Positions 1-6,811 are shown, numbered from the stretch's first letter. The stretch is 9,442 nt of DNA from Rhodobacteraceae bacterium UBA6236 (GCA_002440945.1 DJWG01000027.1:580-10021), one strand, 5' to 3'. Translations and numbers: made by a program. The notes: generated by a model not told the origin, from the letters alone.

Positions 1-350
1 TCGGGGCCGACGATATGGACGATGCCCTGGCGGATGTCCGACACCGGATAGTAGTTGATGCCGAAGTCCTTGGCGTTCTTGTCCAGCGCCTCGACCTGGA
101 TGCGGCTTTCTTCGTTGTCGATGTGCTTTTCCCGGCCCGGGGTCGTGGGCACGTTGTGGTCGGGCACGGCGATGGTCTTTTCCGGCGCGCGGACCTTGCG
201 GCCGGTCATGCGCAGCCCTTCGAAGGCCTGGGGGCTGGTCACTTCATGGACCAGATGGCGGTCGATATACAGCAGGCAGGTGCCATCGGCGGCTTCATCC
301 ACCAGGTGGGCGTCCCAGATCTTGTCGTAAAGGGTTTTCGGGCCGGACAT
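1..350 (-). CDS. leuC: 3-isopropylmalate dehydratase large subunit, N-terminal part (runs off left edge)
   Basis: Large subunit of the [4Fe-4S] isomerase that converts 2-isopropylmalate to 3-isopropylmalate in leucine biosynthesis; it works in the cytoplasm with LeuD. Only the first 116 codons lie in the window, and the C-terminal three quarters, including the cluster cysteines, are off the left edge. The visible protein begins [17 protein letters not shown] and continues with [22 protein letters not shown], the hallmark aconitase-family N-terminus of LeuC, then VPDHNVPT and, near the edge, [13 protein letters not shown]. An in-frame ATG two codons upstream (position 356) is an alternative start. 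The SD-like AAGAG lies about 9 bases before ATG-350 and about 3 before ATG-356, so 350 fits better. The gene is preceded by a structured leader and a short ORF on the same strand. Identification is very secure; the exact start is less so. Confidence 0.96.
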   Translation of the reverse strand, partial: MSGPKTLYDKIWDAHLVDEAADGTCLLYIDRHLVHEVTSPQAFEGLRMTGRKVRAPEKTIAVPDHNVPTTPGREKHIDNEESRIQVEALDKNAKDFGINYYPVSDIRQGIVHIVGP

Positions 351-380
351 CTTCATCACTCTTGCTATGGGCTGTGGGAT

Positions 381-422
381 AGGTGGCGGAGCAGGGCGCG
401 GGCCAACGGCCACGCGCCACCT
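381..422 (-). promoter_or_regulatory. Stem-loop in the leuC leader, directly after a short ORF
   Basis: Seen directly: two perfectly complementary 8-base arms, AGGTGGCG at 381–388 and CGCCACCT at 415–422. They enclose a smaller hairpin, GGCC-AAC-GGCC, at 401–411. Read in the leuC direction, the structure begins at the last base of the stop codon of the 28-codon ORF at 422–508 and ends about 30 bases before the leuC start. No run of T follows it, so it does not look like a simple intrinsic terminator. An attenuation or translation-control role is inferred only from its placement between a short ORF and an amino-acid biosynthesis gene. Confidence 0.5.
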
Positions 423-508
423 CAGCCGCGGGCAGGAAGCGACAGGCTTTCCCCGAAGAAGCGCCACGGCAGGCGGGCGCGGTCATCCATGTCGAAATAG
501 CGGATCAT
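422..508 (-). CDS. Possible short ORF (28 aa) in the leuC leader
   Basis: I do not recognise this peptide. It starts [18 protein letters not shown] and ends SLSLPARG. Support for translation: the SD-like AAAAGG at 516–521 lies 7 bases before the ATG, and third codon positions are mostly G or C, like the neighbouring genes. It is upstream of leuC on the same strand, and its stop codon overlaps the stem-loop at 381–422. It contains only three leucines, not in a run, so it is not a classical leucine leader peptide. The reading frame stays open upstream of the ATG, as often happens by chance at high GC. It could be a small conserved protein, a leader peptide of another kind, or chance. Confidence 0.35.
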   Translation of the reverse strand: MIRYFDMDDRARLPWRFFGESLSLPARG

Positions 509-580
509 GGGGCGGCCTTTTACGCCCGAATGCCGCCCTGTGCAATATCCGGCGGCGGGGGCGCCGAAGGCGCGGGGATG
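509..580. other. GC-rich hairpin-prone stretch in the leuC–rsfS spacer
   Basis: This part of the 400-base spacer carries several short inverted repeats. GGGCGG (510–515) pairs with CCGCCC (533–538), and in the leuC direction its loop holds the SD of the short ORF. GCCGCC (532–537) pairs alternatively with GGCGGC (551–556). GCGCC-GAA-GGCGC forms a tight hairpin at 561–573. The first two share bases and exclude each other. No convincing larger protein gene was seen on either strand here. Short inverted repeats are common in DNA of this composition, so any function is uncertain. Confidence 0.3.
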
Positions 581-595
581 CCGCCATGCCAGAGA

Positions 596-624
596 ATTGG
601 ACCCCTCTTCCTTGAGATTGTCAC
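596..624 (-). promoter_or_regulatory. Candidate promoter toward leuC
   Basis: On the minus strand, GTGACA (619–624, five of six matches to TTGACA) is followed after 17 bases by TCCAAT (596–601, four of six matches to TATAAT). A transcript from here would begin near 589. It would have a leader of about 240 bases containing the short ORF and the stem-loop. The match is moderate, and alphaproteobacterial -10 boxes are variable, so this is a candidate only. Confidence 0.3.
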
Positions 625-640
625 AGTGCGATGCTACCTT
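612..640 (+). promoter_or_regulatory. Candidate promoter for rsfS and downstream genes
   Basis: TTGAGA (612–617, five of six matches to the -35 consensus), a 17-base spacer, then TACCTT (635–640, three of six) preceded by TG at 632–633 as in an extended -10 element. Transcription would start near 647. It interleaves with the candidate promoter on the opposite strand, so the two directions may compete. The -10 box is weak and this is inferred from sequence only. Confidence 0.35.
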
Positions 641-694
641 TCCAATATGGCCCGGCGCCGGGGTTCTTCAGCAGGCGCGCATCCCTGGAGGACA

Positions 695-754
695 ATGACC
701 TGTCTCTTTCCCATTCCGCAGCCGGGGACATGGCTGCACGGGCGGTGCCTCTGA
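695..754 (+). CDS. Possible 19-aa upstream ORF coupled to rsfS
   Basis: A short ORF with the strongest Shine-Dalgarno-like sequence in this region, GGAGG at 687–691, only 3 bases before its ATG, which is closer than usual. It encodes MTCLFPIPQPGTWLHGRCL. Its TGA overlaps the ATG of rsfS in the arrangement TGATG (752–756), the same arrangement as the rsfS–rlmH junction. I infer that ribosomes reading it could restart on rsfS, which otherwise lacks a clear SD of its own. The peptide resembles nothing I know, and the overlap may be chance. Confidence 0.35.
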   Translation: MTCLFPIPQPGTWLHGRCL

Positions 755-1128
755 TGGCCGAGCCCTCCGATGTGACCAGCGATCAACTTCTGGCGCGCAT
801 TCTCGCTTCACTTGATGATGACAAGGCCGAAGACGTCGTCGCGATCGATCTGCGCGGCCGGTCTTCCGTGGCCGATCACATGGTGATCTGCTCGGGCCGG
901 TCGTCGCGCCAGGTGGGCTCCATCGCCGAAAAGCTTGCCGACCGCCTGAAGGAAGACTTCGGTCGCAGCGTCAAGATCGAAGGCAAGGATCAGGGCGATT
1001 GGGTGCTTCTGGATGCGGGCGACGTGATCGTCCATGTCTTCCGGCCCGAAGTCCGCGACTTCTACCAGCTTGAAAAGATGTGGATGCCGTCAACCGCAGG
1101 TTTCGCCGGGGCCTCGCGCGTCGTCTGA
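754..1128 (+). CDS. rsfS: Ribosome silencing factor RsfS
   Basis: Small cytoplasmic protein of the RsfS/YbeB/Iojap family. It binds ribosomal protein uL14 on the large subunit and blocks joining of the subunits, lowering translation when nutrients run short. The family pattern is clear over residues 10–112: KAEDVVAIDLRGRSSVADHMVICSG, SSRQVGSIAEKLADRLK, and the diagnostic DWVLLDAGDVIVHVFRPEVRDFYQLEKMW. From ATG-754 the protein is 124 residues, close to the family's 105–125. ATG-730 in the same frame would add eight residues, but it has no better ribosome binding site. ATG-754 overlaps the stop of the upstream 19-codon ORF. The stop overlaps the rlmH start (TGATG), so these two genes are probably translationally coupled. 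The usual partner nadD is not beside it here; leuC lies upstream instead. Confidence 0.95.
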   Translation: MAEPSDVTSDQLLARILASLDDDKAEDVVAIDLRGRSSVADHMVICSGRSSRQVGSIAEKLADRLKEDFGRSVKIEGKDQGDWVLLDAGDVIVHVFRPEVRDFYQLEKMWMPSTAGFAGASRVV

Positions 1129-1598
1129 TGCGGGTGCAGATCTGCGCCGTGGGCCGGATGCGCTCCGGCCCGGAACGGCTGTTGACCGATGATTACCTGG
1201 ACCGCTTCGGCAAGACGGGGCGGTCGCTTGGCCTTGGTCCGGCCGCGATCCACGAAGTCGAAGACAAGAAGGGCGGCGGGATGGAGGCCGAAGCGGCGCT
1301 CTTGTCGCGCGTTCTGCCCGCGGGCGCGCTGGTCTGTGTTCTGGACGAACGCGGATCGGTGCTGTCGAGCCCCGAATTCGCCGCGCAACTGGCCGCTTGG
1401 CGCGACACCGGGCGGCAGGATGTCGCCTTCGTGATCGGCGGTGCGGACGGCATCGCGCCGTCCTTGCGGGCAGGGGCGGGCTTTGCGCTGTCCTTCGGGC
1501 GGATGGTCTGGCCGCACATGCTGGTCAGGGTGATGCTTGCCGAACAGCTTTACCGCGCCGCGACGATCCTGTCGGGCGGACCCTATCACCGGGTCTAG
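1128..1598 (+). CDS. rlmH: 23S rRNA (pseudouridine1915-N3)-methyltransferase
   Basis: SPOUT-class methyltransferase that uses SAM to methylate pseudouridine 1915 in helix 69 of 23S rRNA, acting on assembled 70S ribosomes. It has 156 residues, as usual for the family. Conserved segments are VCVLDERG (69–76), the SAM-loop FVIGGADGI (101–109), and the C-terminal block SFGRMVWPHMLVRVMLAEQLYRA followed by GGPYHRV at the very end, where the terminal YHR is functionally conserved in the family. ATG-1128 overlaps the rsfS stop by one base. The rsfS–rlmH pairing is widely conserved in bacteria, so two genes acting on the mature ribosome are co-expressed. It is followed by a 105-base gap before gpmI. 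Confidence 0.96.
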   Translation: MRVQICAVGRMRSGPERLLTDDYLDRFGKTGRSLGLGPAAIHEVEDKKGGGMEAEAALLSRVLPAGALVCVLDERGSVLSSPEFAAQLAAWRDTGRQDVAFVIGGADGIAPSLRAGAGFALSFGRMVWPHMLVRVMLAEQLYRAATILSGGPYHRV

Positions 1599-1603
1599 GC
1601 GCT

Positions 1604-1646
1604 ACCACGCCCTCGCGCGCGGGTGGTTGCTGCCTTGCAGCGCAAC
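1604..1646 (+). promoter_or_regulatory. Two overlapping potential hairpins in the rlmH–gpmI gap
   Basis: The gap 1599–1703 is the largest inside the rightward gene run. ACCAC-G-CC (1604–1611) can pair with GGGTGGT (1621–1627) with one bulged base. GCTGC-CTT-GCAGC (1629–1641), extended by GTT (1626–1628) with AAC (1644–1646) across a 2-base bulge, forms a second hairpin. The two share bases 1626–1627, so they partly exclude each other. No T-run follows. The region could be a weak terminator, an mRNA processing site, or the leader of a separate gpmI transcript. I saw no convincing promoter. Confidence 0.25.
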
Positions 1647-1703
1647 GCGTATGACGGGCGCGCCAGAGTGACCTGCCCCAGAACGACCTCCCGGAGACAA
1701 CAG

Positions 1704-3227
1704 ATGAGCAGCCCGAAGCCCGTCGTCCTTTGCATCCTCGATGGTTGGGGCTGGCGCGAGGACAAGATGGCCAATGCCATCCGTCAGGCGCATGTGCCGA
1801 CCTTCGATCACATCATGGCCACCTGCCCGAATGCCCGGCTGATCACTCATGGCCCGGACGTGGGGCTGCCCACCGGGCAGATGGGCAATTCCGAAGTCGG
1901 CCACACCAATATCGGCGCGGGCCGCGTGGTGGCGATGGATCTGGGGCAGATCGACCTGGCGATCGAGGATGGCAGCTTTGCCCGGAACGCCGCGATCCTG
2001 ACCTTCATCGCCCGGCTGAAAGCCACAGGCGGCACCGCGCATCTGATGGGCGTCGTGTCGGACGGCGGCGTGCATGGCCATATCCTGCATATCCTCGCCG
2101 CCGCGCGGCTGATCGCCGGGGCCGGGGTGCCGGTGGTGATCCACGCCATCACCGATGGCCGCGACGTGCCGCCAACCTCGGCCGACGGCTTTGTCGCGCA
2201 GCTTGTCGCGGGCCTGCCGACGGGCGCGCGGGTCGGCACCGTCATCGGGCGCTACTACGCGATGGACCGCGACAACCGCTGGGACCGGGTCGGGCGCGCC
2301 TATGCCGCGATGATCAAGGGCGAAGGGGAACATTCCCTCAGCACCCCCGGTGCCGTCGCGGATGCGCAAGCGCGCGGCGAGACGGATGAATTCATCGCCC
2401 CCACCGTGGTCGGCGGCTATCAGGGCGCGAAGGATGGCGACGGCTTCTTCTGCCTGAACTTCCGCGCCGACCGCGCGCGCGAAATCCTCGCCGCGATCGG
2501 CCAGCCCGGATTTGCCGCCTTCGACACCGGCACCCGGCCCGATTGGGCCGCGCTTCTGGGAATGGTGGAATATTCCGTCGCCCATAATGGCTATATGGAC
2601 GCCGCCTTCCCGAAACGCGAAATCGTCAACACGCTGGGCGAATGGGTCGCCAAACAGGGCAAGACCCAGTTCCGCCTTGCCGAGACCGAGAAATACCCCC
2701 ACGTCACCTTCTTCCTGAACGGCGGCAAGGAAAGCCCCGAATCCGGTGAAGACCGCTATATGGCGCCGTCGCCCAAGGTGGCCACCTACGACCTGCAGCC
2801 CGAGATGTCGGCCCCCGAGGTGACGGAACATCTCGTCGATGCCATCCGGCAGGGCTACGACCTGATCGTGGTCAACTACGCCAACCCCGACATGGTGGGC
2901 CATACCGGCAGCCTTCCGGCCGCGATCCGCGCCGTCGAGGAGGTGGACCGCGGGTTGACGAAGGTGGTCGCCGCACTGGCAGAGACCGGGGGCGCGATGA
3001 TCGTCACCGCCGATCACGGCAACTGTGAAACCATGGTCGATCCCGAAACCGGCGGGCCGCATACCGCCCACACCACCAACCTTGTTCCGGTGGTGCTGGT
3101 CGGCGGGCCTTCGGGCGTCAGCTTGCGCAACGGCCGTCTCGCCGATCTTGCGCCGACGCTGCTTGACCTTATGGGCCTTCCGGTCCCGCCCGAGATGACG
3201 GGCAAGACGCTGATCCTGCGCGGATGA
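1704..3227 (+). CDS. gpmI: 2,3-bisphosphoglycerate-independent phosphoglycerate mutase
   Basis: Interconverts 3- and 2-phosphoglycerate in glycolysis and gluconeogenesis, using a metal-bound phosphoserine intermediate (normally Mn2+) in the alkaline phosphatase superfamily. The 507 residues match the family's 505–515. Visible active-site features: VLCILDGWGWRED (Asp13, metal); MGNSEVGHTNIGAGRVV (catalytic Ser63); VSDGGVHGH (119–126, His124) and DGRDVPP (Arg153) for substrate; NFRADRAREI (Arg254, Arg257); NYANPDMVGHTG (Asp396, His400); TADHGNCE (Asp437, His438); and a late metal His near 456. ATG-1704 is chosen because GGAG at 1693–1696 is 7 bases upstream and the protein begins with the conserved strand. 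In-frame codons from 1623 lack such a signal. Its stop overlaps the envC start by four bases (ATGA), so a glycolytic enzyme is translationally coupled to an envelope gene. Confidence 0.97.
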   Translation: MSSPKPVVLCILDGWGWREDKMANAIRQAHVPTFDHIMATCPNARLITHGPDVGLPTGQMGNSEVGHTNIGAGRVVAMDLGQIDLAIEDGSFARNAAILTFIARLKATGGTAHLMGVVSDGGVHGHILHILAAARLIAGAGVPVVIHAITDGRDVPPTSADGFVAQLVAGLPTGARVGTVIGRYYAMDRDNRWDRVGRAYAAMIKGEGEHSLSTPGAVADAQARGETDEFIAPTVVGGYQGAKDGDGFFCLNFRADRAREILAAIGQPGFAAFDTGTRPDWAALLGMVEYSVAHNGYMDAAFPKREIVNTLGEWVAKQGKTQFRLAETEKYPHVTFFLNGGKESPESGEDRYMAPSPKVATYDLQPEMSAPEVTEHLVDAIRQGYDLIVVNYANPDMVGHTGSLPAAIRAVEEVDRGLTKVVAALAETGGAMIVTADHGNCETMVDPETGGPHTAHTTNLVPVVLVGGPSGVSLRNGRLADLAPTLLDLMGLPVPPEMTGKTLILRG

Positions 3228-4360
3228 TCGTCCGGGCGCTTTTCCTTGCTGCGGCATTGGTTGCGGCGCTGGCCGTTCCCCTTGCCCCGGCGCGGGCCGA
3301 GGTGACTTCGGTCGAAGGCGCGCGGCAGTCGGCCAACGAACTGCGCGACGCCATTGCGGCGCTGCGCGAGGCGAAGGGCGCCCGCGACCGTGTCGCCGCG
3401 CTGACCCGCACCATCCGGGCCTATGAATCGGGCCTTGGCGCGCTGCGCGATGGCCTCAGGCGGGCCTCGATCCGCGAAGGGGCGCTGAAGGCCGATTTCG
3501 ACGCCAAGCGCGACCGCATCGGCCAGCTTCTGGCGGTGATGGCGACGATGGACACGCAGTCGTCGCCGCTTTTGCTGCTGCATCCCGATGGGCCCGAAGG
3601 CACCGTGCGTTCGGCCATGGTCATGTCGGCGGTGACGCCTGCGCTGCAAGCCGAAGCCGCCGTCCTTGGCCGCCAGCTTCAGGAACTGGCCGACCTGCGC
3701 CGTCTTCAGGCCGAATCGAGCCAGACGTTGCAGACGGGCCTTGCCGCCGCGCAGGAAGCCCGAACGGAGTTGAGCCAGGCGGTGCAGGACCGCACCGACC
3801 TGCCGCGCCGCTTCCTGGAAGACCCCGAGGAACTGAAGGTCCTGCTGGCCAGCGCCGAGACGCTGGACAGTTTCGCGACCGGCCTCGTGTCGATGGAAAC
3901 CGACGTGAGCGCGCCGCGCGGCGATTTCGAAGGCGCGATGGGGAACCTGCCGCTGCCGGTCTATGGCCGCGTCCTGCGCCGCGCGGGCGAAGCGGATGCC
4001 GCGGGCATCACCCGGCCGGGTCTTGTGATCGCCACGCGCCCCGCCGCGCTTGTGACGACGCCCTGGCCTGCGACGATCCGATACCGCGGGCCGCTCCTGG
4101 ACTACGGAAACGTGATGATACTTGAACCCGCTTCCGGCTATCTGCTGATCCTCGCCGGCCTGGGAACAGTGTATGGCGAAACCGGGGACGTTCTTGCAGC
4201 GGGCGCGCCCGTGGGCCTGATGACCGGCGCCGAAGTGGCCCCGGGCAAGGGCGCCGAAGAAGGCGGTAGCGCAGACCGGACGGAAACGCTTTATATGGAA
4301 CTCAGACGGGGCAAGGAGCCCGTGGACCCGGCACCATGGTTCCGCGAAACAAGGGATTGA
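3224..4360 (+). CDS. envC: EnvC-like murein hydrolase activator (signal peptide, coiled coil, degenerate LytM domain)
   Basis: Exported protein of the EnvC/NlpD class. In E. coli, EnvC activates the amidases AmiA and AmiB at the septum under FtsEX control. Layout of the 378 residues: signal peptide 1–25 (LFLAAALVAALAVPLAPARA, cleavage expected after ARA); long Ala/Arg/Glu/Leu-rich helical region about 30–225, likely coiled coil; LytM/M23-like domain about 243–375, with DYGNVMILEPASGY, a V-x-x-G turn near 323–336 and the typical ending LYMELRRGKEPVDPAPWF. The zinc-binding histidines of active M23 peptidases are missing: the position of the HxH motif reads LILAGL. It should therefore be an activator, not a hydrolase, as in EnvC. 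It overlaps gpmI by four bases, and ctpA follows after seven bases. The family call is good; the precise partner amidase is inference. Confidence 0.88.
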   Translation: MIVRALFLAAALVAALAVPLAPARAEVTSVEGARQSANELRDAIAALREAKGARDRVAALTRTIRAYESGLGALRDGLRRASIREGALKADFDAKRDRIGQLLAVMATMDTQSSPLLLLHPDGPEGTVRSAMVMSAVTPALQAEAAVLGRQLQELADLRRLQAESSQTLQTGLAAAQEARTELSQAVQDRTDLPRRFLEDPEELKVLLASAETLDSFATGLVSMETDVSAPRGDFEGAMGNLPLPVYGRVLRRAGEADAAGITRPGLVIATRPAALVTTPWPATIRYRGPLLDYGNVMILEPASGYLLILAGLGTVYGETGDVLAAGAPVGLMTGAEVAPGKGAEEGGSADRTETLYMELRRGKEPVDPAPWFRETRD

Positions 4361-4367
4361 TCGGACG

Positions 4368-5714
4368 ATGAGGAAATTCGTGATGGCCGCCCTGGGCGGC
4401 ACGGTGGCCGGGGTGCTGCTGACGACGCAGGTGGCGGGTCCGCTTCTGGCGCAGGATGCGGCCAAGAAACCCGCATCGGTCTATGAACAGCTTGACCTGT
4501 TCGGCGCGATCTTCGAACGCATCCGCGCGCAATATGTGGAACAGGTCGACGAGGGCAAGCTGATCGAGGCCGCGATCAACGGCATGCTCACCTCGCTTGA
4601 TCCCCATTCCAGCTACATGCCGCCCGACGACTACAACGACATGCGCGTGCAGACGAAGGGCGAATTCGGCGGCCTCGGCATCGAGGTGACGCAGGAAGAG
4701 GGCTATATCAAGGTCGTCTCGCCCATCGACGGGACGCCCGCGGCGCAGTCGGGCATCAAGGCGGGCGATTACATCACCCACGTCGATGGCGAAAGCGTGC
4801 TTGGCCTGACGCTCGACCAGGCGGTCGACAAGATGCGCGGGCCGGTCGGTTCGGAAATCGTCATCACCATCGCGCGGAAGGGCACCGAAAAGCCCTTCGA
4901 CGTGTCGATCATCCGCGACACGATCAAGCTTACCGCCGTCAAGACCCGGCTGGAGGGCAAGACCGTCATCGCCCGGATCACCACCTTCAACGACCAGACC
5001 TTCCCGAACCTTGAAGAGGGCCTGAAGAAATCCATCGCCGACGCGGGCGGGCTCGACAAGATCGACGGGGTCGTCGTCGACCTGCGCAACAACCCCGGCG
5101 GGCTTCTGACGCAGGCAATTTCGGTGTCGGACGCCTTCCTCGACAAGGGGGAAATCGTCTCGACCCGCGGCCGCAACCCGCAGGACAGCGAACGCTTCAA
5201 CGCCGAACCGGGCGACCTGATCAACGGCAAGCCCATCGTCGTGCTGATCAACGGCGGCTCGGCCTCGGCGTCCGAGATCGTCACCGGCGCGCTTCAGGAC
5301 CACCGCCGCGCCATCGTCGTCGGCACCAAGAGCTTCGGCAAGGGCTCGGTCCAGACAGTGATGCCGATGAAGGGCGGCGGCGCGATGCGACTGACCACGG
5401 CGCGCTACTACACGCCTTCGGGCCGCTCGATCCAGTCGCTGGGCATCTCGCCCGACATCTGGGTCGATCAGCCGCCGGTCCAGCCAACGGACCCGAAGGC
5501 CGAGGAGGCGAAGTCGGCCGCCGAAAAGCAGCGGTCGGAAGCCGATCTGCGCGGCAGCCTGTCGAACGATTCGATGACCGAGGATGAAAAGCGCGTGTTG
5601 CAGGAAGAACAGAAACACGCCGAAGACAGCGCCAAGCTGCGCGAGGAAGACTACCAGCTGGCCTATGCCATCGACATCCTGAAGGGGCTTGCGGCCGTCG
5701 CGCCGAAGCCCTGA
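4368..5714 (+). CDS. ctpA: Carboxyl-terminal processing protease, S41 family
   Basis: Exported serine protease of the S41A/CtpA (Prc-like) family, which cleaves proteins near their C-termini in the periplasm. In other proteobacteria such enzymes control peptidoglycan hydrolases. The 448 residues show an N-terminal signal sequence or anchor (about 5–29, ending LLAQD) and a cap-like region with [17 protein letters not shown] domain follows (about 98–185: [27 protein letters not shown]). The catalytic core has [32 protein letters not shown] and [12 protein letters not shown]. Ser300 and Lys325 form the expected Ser–Lys dyad, 25 residues apart as in E. coli Prc. The tail (about 372–430) is rich in Glu, Lys, Ala and Gln and probably helical, ending [16 protein letters not shown]-4368 has AAGGGA about 11 bases upstream, inside the end of envC. 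Pairing with envC suggests joint roles in cell-wall remodelling. Confidence 0.96.
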   Translation: MRKFVMAALGGTVAGVLLTTQVAGPLLAQDAAKKPASVYEQLDLFGAIFERIRAQYVEQVDEGKLIEAAINGMLTSLDPHSSYMPPDDYNDMRVQTKGEFGGLGIEVTQEEGYIKVVSPIDGTPAAQSGIKAGDYITHVDGESVLGLTLDQAVDKMRGPVGSEIVITIARKGTEKPFDVSIIRDTIKLTAVKTRLEGKTVIARITTFNDQTFPNLEEGLKKSIADAGGLDKIDGVVVDLRNNPGGLLTQAISVSDAFLDKGEIVSTRGRNPQDSERFNAEPGDLINGKPIVVLINGGSASASEIVTGALQDHRRAIVVGTKSFGKGSVQTVMPMKGGGAMRLTTARYYTPSGRSIQSLGISPDIWVDQPPVQPTDPKAEEAKSAAEKQRSEADLRGSLSNDSMTEDEKRVLQEEQKHAEDSAKLREEDYQLAYAIDILKGLAAVAPKP

Positions 5715-5743
5715 GCGCAACATGCAGGAAAGGGGGCCGGGGG

Positions 5744-6247
5744 ATGCCCGGCCCGCATCGACAAATGACAGCGGACTTCACCAGCCTTCCCTACCGGCCC
5801 TGTGTCGGGGTCGTCCTGATCGACGGACAAAGCCGCATCTTTGCCGGCCAGCGCAAGGACAACCCTTCGGCTGCCTGGCAGATGCCCCAGGGTGGCATCG
5901 ACGACGGCGAAAAGCCCCGCGATGCGGCCTTGCGCGAACTCTGGGAAGAAACCGGCGTAACTGCCGACCTGGTGGAGTTCATCGCCAAGACCGGCGACTG
6001 GATCACCTACGATCTGCCGCCCGAGCTTCTGGGCCGCATCTGGGGTGGAAAGTTCCGTGGGCAGCGGCAGAAGTGGTTCCTGTTCCGCTACTTGGGCCGC
6101 GACGATCAGATCCATATCCAGACCGAACACCCCGAGTTTTCGGAGTGGCGATGGGTAACGGCGCAGGAAATGGTCGACGCGATCGTTCCCTTCAAGCGCG
6201 CGGTCTACGAACAGGTCGTGGCCGAATTCCGCAGCCATCTGGCCTGA
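5744..6247 (+). CDS. rppH: RNA pyrophosphohydrolase (Nudix)
   Basis: Nudix hydrolase of the RppH/NudH (IalA) type. It removes pyrophosphate from the 5' end of triphosphorylated RNA, which opens transcripts to RNase E decay; alphaproteobacterial members also hydrolyse dinucleoside polyphosphates. The full Nudix box is present at residues 50–72, from GGIDDGE to RELWEETGV, with Glu65, Glu68 and Glu69 as metal ligands. Other family marks are the N-terminal [10 protein letters not shown], the AWQMPQGG stretch and KWFLFRY. The start at 5744 gives 167 residues and follows AGGAAAGGGGG (5726–5735) at an 8-base distance. ATG-5765 (160 residues) is nearer the usual N-terminus but has no SD. It lies 29 bases after ctpA and is probably the last gene of that transcript. 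Its stop is nine bases from the stop of the converging regulator gene. Confidence 0.94.
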   Translation: MPGPHRQMTADFTSLPYRPCVGVVLIDGQSRIFAGQRKDNPSAAWQMPQGGIDDGEKPRDAALRELWEETGVTADLVEFIAKTGDWITYDLPPELLGRIWGGKFRGQRQKWFLFRYLGRDDQIHIQTEHPEFSEWRWVTAQEMVDAIVPFKRAVYEQVVAEFRSHLA

Positions 6248-6256
6248 GTCGGCGGT

Positions 6257-6811
6257 TCAGAACGTCGGCGGTGTGCAGGCGCTGACCACCACGCAGTCCT
6301 CCGGGCCGGGGTTTCGGAAACGGTGCGGCTGGCGGCTGTTGAACAGGTAGGCGTCGCCCGCCTGCAAAAGCCGCGTTTCGCTGCCCACCGTGACAAGGAT
6401 CTGGCCGGAAATGACGATTCCGCCCTCCTCGGCCTCGTGGTTGTAGACATCGGGGCCGGTATCCGCGCCGGGCTGGTAGGTTTCATAAAGGATCATCAGG
6501 GCCGACTCTCCGGGCCGCCCGACTTGGAAAAACCGCACGCCGCCATCCCCCTTCGGCGTGATCTCGCTGAGTTCATCGCGGGTGAAGTGCCATTTCGGCT
6601 CGGGCGCCGTATCTTCGGCAAAGAAGGCCGACAGCGGGATGTTCAGCCCCGAAAGGATCTTCTTCATCGTCGCGATCGAGGGGCTGGTGCGGTTCTGTTC
6701 GATCATCGAGATCATCGCCGCCGTCACGCCAGCCGCCGCCGCGAGCTGGCGCTGCGACATCCTGCGCGCCTCGCGTTCCGATTTCAGCCGGGCGCCGGTG
6801 TCAAAGCTCAT
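6257..6811 (-). CDS. XRE-family transcriptional regulator with C-terminal cupin domain (PuuR-like)
   Basis: DNA-binding regulator of 184 residues. An HTH_3/XRE domain covers about 8–63, with the helix-turn-helix in MSQRQLAAAAGVTAAMISMIEQNRTSPSIATMKKIL. A small-molecule-binding cupin domain covers about 105–178. Cupin motif 1 reads YNHEAEEGGIVISG and motif 2 reads GDAYLFNSRQPHRFRN, so a His/Glu metal or ligand site is plausible. This architecture is that of PuuR and similar regulators of polyamine, GABA or amino-acid catabolism. ATG-6811 is chosen because MSFDTGARLKSERE is a normal N-terminus for the family; the 21 extra codons upstream, from 6874, run through the likely promoter and operator. 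It is divergent from gabT, so gabT is the obvious target, with self-control likely. Ligand and sign of regulation cannot be read from sequence. Confidence 0.9.
   Translation of the reverse strand: MSFDTGARLKSEREARRMSQRQLAAAAGVTAAMISMIEQNRTSPSIATMKKILSGLNIPLSAFFAEDTAPEPKWHFTRDELSEITPKGDGGVRFFQVGRPGESALMILYETYQPGADTGPDVYNHEAEEGGIVISGQILVTVGSETRLLQAGDAYLFNSRQPHRFRNPGPEDCVVVSACTPPTF

Noticed and set aside
15..500. Plus-strand open frame opposite leuC
   Set aside because: It is the complement of the clear LeuC N-terminus and then runs on through the non-coding leader; no family features.
383..754. Plus-strand 123-codon frame across the leuC–rsfS spacer
   Set aside because: The translation has no recognisable features. 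Only its last 19 codons have an SD, and those are reported separately.
1602..3257. Long minus-strand open frame (551 codons) opposite gpmI
   Set aside because: Its translation is His/Arg/Gly/Asp-rich with no known domain. It mirrors the codon pattern of gpmI, as expected opposite a high-GC gene. gpmI is certain on the plus strand.
3014..5723. Minus-strand open frames opposite envC and ctpA
   Set aside because: Both are antisense shadows of clearly identified plus-strand proteins; they have compositional bias, no motifs and no SD.
6248..6272. Direct repeat GTCGGCGGT between and into the converging rppH and regulator ends
   Set aside because: Two 9-base copies in very GC-rich DNA, one inside the coding end of the regulator; no further copies or symmetry to suggest a function.
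5689..6285. Plus-strand 198-codon frame overlapping rppH
   Set aside because: It is rppH read in another frame; the Nudix protein in the correct frame is intact.
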